Part shown: piece by piece, positions 5,751 through 7,000 of the stretch
Layout: every line of letters begins with the position of its first letter
Position numbering within the stretch: the first letter of the stretch is position 1
Assembly (NCBI GenBank): GCA_046727435.1
Contig: JBKPCR010000415.1
Coordinates: forward strand, 1 to 7,000
Direction of reading: 5' to 3'
Length of the DNA: 7,000 nucleotides
Source: CAVPRW01 sp046727435 [NCBI: bacterium]
GTDB taxonomy: Bacteria > Tectomicrobia > Entotheonellia > J063
Translations under genes and position numbers: made by a program
Notes under the pieces: generated by a model
What the model saw: the letters and a program-made list of their open reading frames with translations, nothing else
What the model was told of the DNA's origin: nothing
Database searches by the model: none

Positions 5751-5887
5751 CCTCCGCTCCGATGAGTGTTGTGTTCACGGCTCCTTACACCCCACAGAGA
5801 CCTCAACACCCCGCCGTATCACGCGACACGGCGGGGTCTGTCGGGCCTGTTCCCCGCACCCGAGCGGCCCCAGGTCCCGCGCCCCCG
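5751..5887 (-). other. Spacer between hsp20 and the 63-aa gene
   Basis: It holds the hairpin at 5808-5837 and, at its lower end, the ribosome binding site region of the 63-aa gene. No clear sigma-70 hexamers were found for a separate promoter. Confidence 0.4.
5808..5837 (-). terminator. Strong GC hairpin after hsp20
   Basis: ACCCCGCCGT (5808-5817) and ACGGCGGGGT (5828-5837) form a perfect 10-bp stem with a 10-base loop, 50 bases past the hsp20 stop codon. On the minus strand it is followed by GTTGAGGTCTCTG, only weakly U-rich. It would stall or process the hsp20 transcript; whether it blocks read-through into the 63-aa gene is open. Confidence 0.55.
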
Positions 5888-6334
5888 CTAGCCGGTGATC
5901 GGAATCTCCTGCGGTGTGGCCGCGGCATGCTTGGGGAGCCGTAGGGCGAGGACACCATCTTTATACGTGGCCTGGATCTTGGCCTGATCCACGATCGTGG
6001 GCATCCGGAAGGCGCGCTGGAAGGCGCCATAGCGGCCCTCTTCCCGCTGATACTGCCCGCCTGTGACCGCCGGCTCGCGCGTACGCTCCCCGCTGAGCGT
6101 CAGGGTATGCTCATGGAGCTCGACGTTGACCGCGTCCTTAGATACCCCCGGTAGCTCCACCTGGAGGACAAGCGCGTCGTCTGTCTCATAAATATCGACC
6201 GGAGGCTCCCATATGCCTGTCACCCCGGTGGCCCCATCGCCGCGAACCTGCCCGAAGGTCCCATGGAACAGGCGATTCATCTCATCACGCATTGCTATCA
6301 TAGGCCCGAATGGACTACCGCGTACGAGTATCAT
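5888..6334 (-). CDS. hsp20: Small heat-shock protein Hsp20 (alpha-crystallin family)
   Basis: A complete 148-aa protein, typical length for the family. These ATP-independent cytoplasmic chaperones form oligomers that hold unfolding proteins for refolding by DnaK/ClpB. Residues 11-24 (PMIAMRDEMNRLFH) are the usual N-terminal helix. The alpha-crystallin domain spans about 42-136: PPVDIYETDDALVLQVELPG (44-63), GVSKDAVNVELHEHTLTLSGER (63-84), YGAFQRAFRMP (102-112) and the signature GVLALRLPK (127-135). The C-terminal I-x-I motif (I144-P-I146), which docks onto neighbouring dimers, is present. The ATG (6332-6334) has GAAGGAG five bases upstream. A promoter-like TTGATA-N17-TATCAT lies about 100 bases upstream. 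No CIRCE operator or sigma-32 consensus was seen. Confidence 0.95.
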   Translation of the reverse strand: MILVRGSPFGPMIAMRDEMNRLFHGTFGQVRGDGATGVTGIWEPPVDIYETDDALVLQVELPGVSKDAVNVELHEHTLTLSGERTREPAVTGGQYQREEGRYGAFQRAFRMPTIVDQAKIQATYKDGVLALRLPKHAAATPQEIPITG

Positions 6335-6430
6335 AAGGCTCCTTCTCGGTTGAAGCTATCCCTGCGGGGGAGGCTCTGCAGTTGCCCTTCTTCCCTCCCG
6401 CGCGCCAATGGTTGAGTTGCGTTATGTATT

Positions 6431-6459
6431 ATGATAACATATGAGTATATAATTATCAA
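6431..6459 (-). promoter_or_regulatory. Sigma-70-type promoter for hsp20
   Basis: Minus-strand TTGATA (6454-6459) and TATCAT (6431-6436) are 17 bases apart within an AT-rich island, giving a leader of about 90 bases. TGATAA (6432-6437) and TTATCA (6453-6458) form an inverted repeat that overlaps both hexamers and could bind a dimeric regulator. The leader also contains a GGGAGG/CCTCCC stem (6368-6373 with 6394-6399), which does not cover the ribosome binding site. Confidence 0.6.
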
Positions 6460-6469
6460 GAAATATATG

Positions 6470-6774
6470 TGATCCATACTCCTATATGGTTCATGCTACA
6501 GCCCTACGCGCATATGGGCCGTCGGTCGATGGCACGCGGCGGCCCCATCGTCGCCGCGTGGCTGGGAACCCAACACCCTTACAGGCGAGGACATCGGGCC
6601 GCAGCACACGCAAGTGTCGTGAAGTCAGTTGCGGCCGCTACGCCCTATCGTTAATCCTTAATACACGATTGTTCCCGTTTCGTGAGACGACCCCTTGTGG
6701 TCCGCCTGTACAAGGCCCTCAACCCTGTCTGGGTCAACCCCCCGCTTTATGCATCGAATTGCAACCTCTAGGTA
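6470..6774. other. Intergenic region without recognisable gene
   Basis: Two overlapping + frames (6469-6654 and 6486-6785) exist, but neither has a ribosome binding site or a composition or motif I recognise, and no minus frame is convincing. The stretch is GC-rich and lies between two AT-rich promoter islands. I see nothing assignable in it. Confidence 0.4.
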
Positions 6775-6843
6775 TTGCTTATTAGAATTTTTAGTGTATA
6801 CTTTTAAGTAGTATTTACGTAGTTAATTAAACAATATAATTGT
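6775..6843 (+). promoter_or_regulatory. AT-rich promoter and possible operator for the RHH-like gene at 6862
   Basis: TTGCTT (6775-6780) and TATACT (6797-6802) are 16 bases apart. Downstream, TTAATTAA (6823-6830) is palindromic, and ACAAT-ATA-ATTGT (6831-6843) is a perfect 5-bp-arm inverted repeat just before the ribosome binding site. That repeat would suit autoregulation by a dimeric RHH protein. The hexamers are moderate matches and the operator is inferred. Confidence 0.45.
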
Positions 6844-6861
6844 AGAGCGCAGGAGGATTCC

Positions 6862-7000
6862 ATGAAACCAGTTAAGACCCCTACACAACTGCGGTTGACC
6901 CAGGATTTGCTCGAACGGGCCGATGCCATGATCGCGGTGATGGCCGCGGACCCCGAAGTCCGGGCCTTGGGCATGCCGACGCGCACGGCGGTGTTGCGCT
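6862..7000 (+). CDS. Ribbon-helix-helix-like small DNA-binding protein (runs off the window)
   Basis: The ATG at 6862-6864 is preceded by a perfect AGGAGG six bases upstream. The visible 46 codons start MKPVKTPTQLRLTQDLLERA, a short strand (TQLRLT) followed by a helix (QDLLERADAMIAVMAADPEV). A loop (RALGMP) and the start of a second helix (TRTAVLR) follow. This fits RHH-type proteins of a subgroup with a longer first helix and a DPEV-ALG turn before the S/T-R-x-A-V-L-R helix. The remainder lies beyond the window, so the second helix and any partner toxin or downstream gene cannot be judged. It is divergent from hsp20 and has its own AT-rich promoter region with an inverted repeat. Function beyond probable DNA binding is unknown. 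Confidence 0.6.
   Translation, partial: MKPVKTPTQLRLTQDLLERADAMIAVMAADPEVRALGMPTRTAVLR

Noticed and set aside
6335-6424. RNA thermometer in the hsp20 leader
   Set aside because: Only a 4-bp pairing can be drawn against the ribosome binding site, and the longer GGGAGG/CCTCCC stem leaves it free.
1-7000. CRISPR array, tRNA or rRNA genes, phage genes
   Set aside because: No regularly spaced repeats, cloverleaf or rRNA-like sequence, and no phage structural or integrase motif was seen.

Overview
The window looks like a GC-rich chromosomal stretch of a free-living bacterium. Genes are preceded by clear AGGAGG-type ribosome binding sites, and very AT-rich promoter islands stand out from the GC-rich background. 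The content (FMNH2-dependent SsuD-like monooxygenase, Hsp20, ISL3-type transposase, ribbon-helix-helix regulators) fits a soil or sediment Gram-negative bacterium. No marker here fixes the phylum, so I do not name one.

Layout. Positions 1-740 (+ strand) hold two adjacent gene relics. The first is a CinA remnant in which the end of the N-terminal domain is joined, out of frame, to the C-terminal amidase domain. The second is the C-terminal tail of a TrzA/SsnA/MTA-deaminase-like amidohydrolase, with an in-frame stop inside its ADLV motif. Positions 741-1059 hold no intact gene; a broken minus-strand frame with a membrane-like stretch is possible. Positions 1060-2290 are a minus-strand cluster read from a strong promoter (TTGATA-N17-TATACT): a ribbon-helix-helix protein with an AT-hook-like tail, a decayed cold-shock-domain relic, a 67-aa unknown protein and a membrane-anchored single-TPR protein. 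Positions 2293-3961 are a decayed ISL3-family insertion sequence: the transposase is split over at least three frames and the far end is lost. Positions 3974-5089 encode an intact orphan SsuD-like flavin monooxygenase. Positions 5090-5549 are intergenic and carry a perfect 28-bp palindrome whose arms match the IS end beside ssuD. Positions 5550-6334 carry a 63-aa unknown protein and an intact Hsp20, both on the minus strand, separated by a hairpin. Positions 6335-6861 are a long intergenic region with an AT-rich promoter at each end. From 6862 a second ribbon-helix-helix-like protein starts on the + strand and runs off the window.

In short, a few small stress or regulatory genes and one monooxygenase survive among decayed neighbours. 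The relics (cinA, amidohydrolase, cold-shock domain, transposase) mark this as an accessory region undergoing deletion and IS turnover. No complete new defence or biosynthetic system is visible. The least explained items are the RHH/67-aa/TPR cluster, the 63-aa protein next to hsp20 with a structured downstream region, and the IS-end palindrome flanking the ssuD-like gene.
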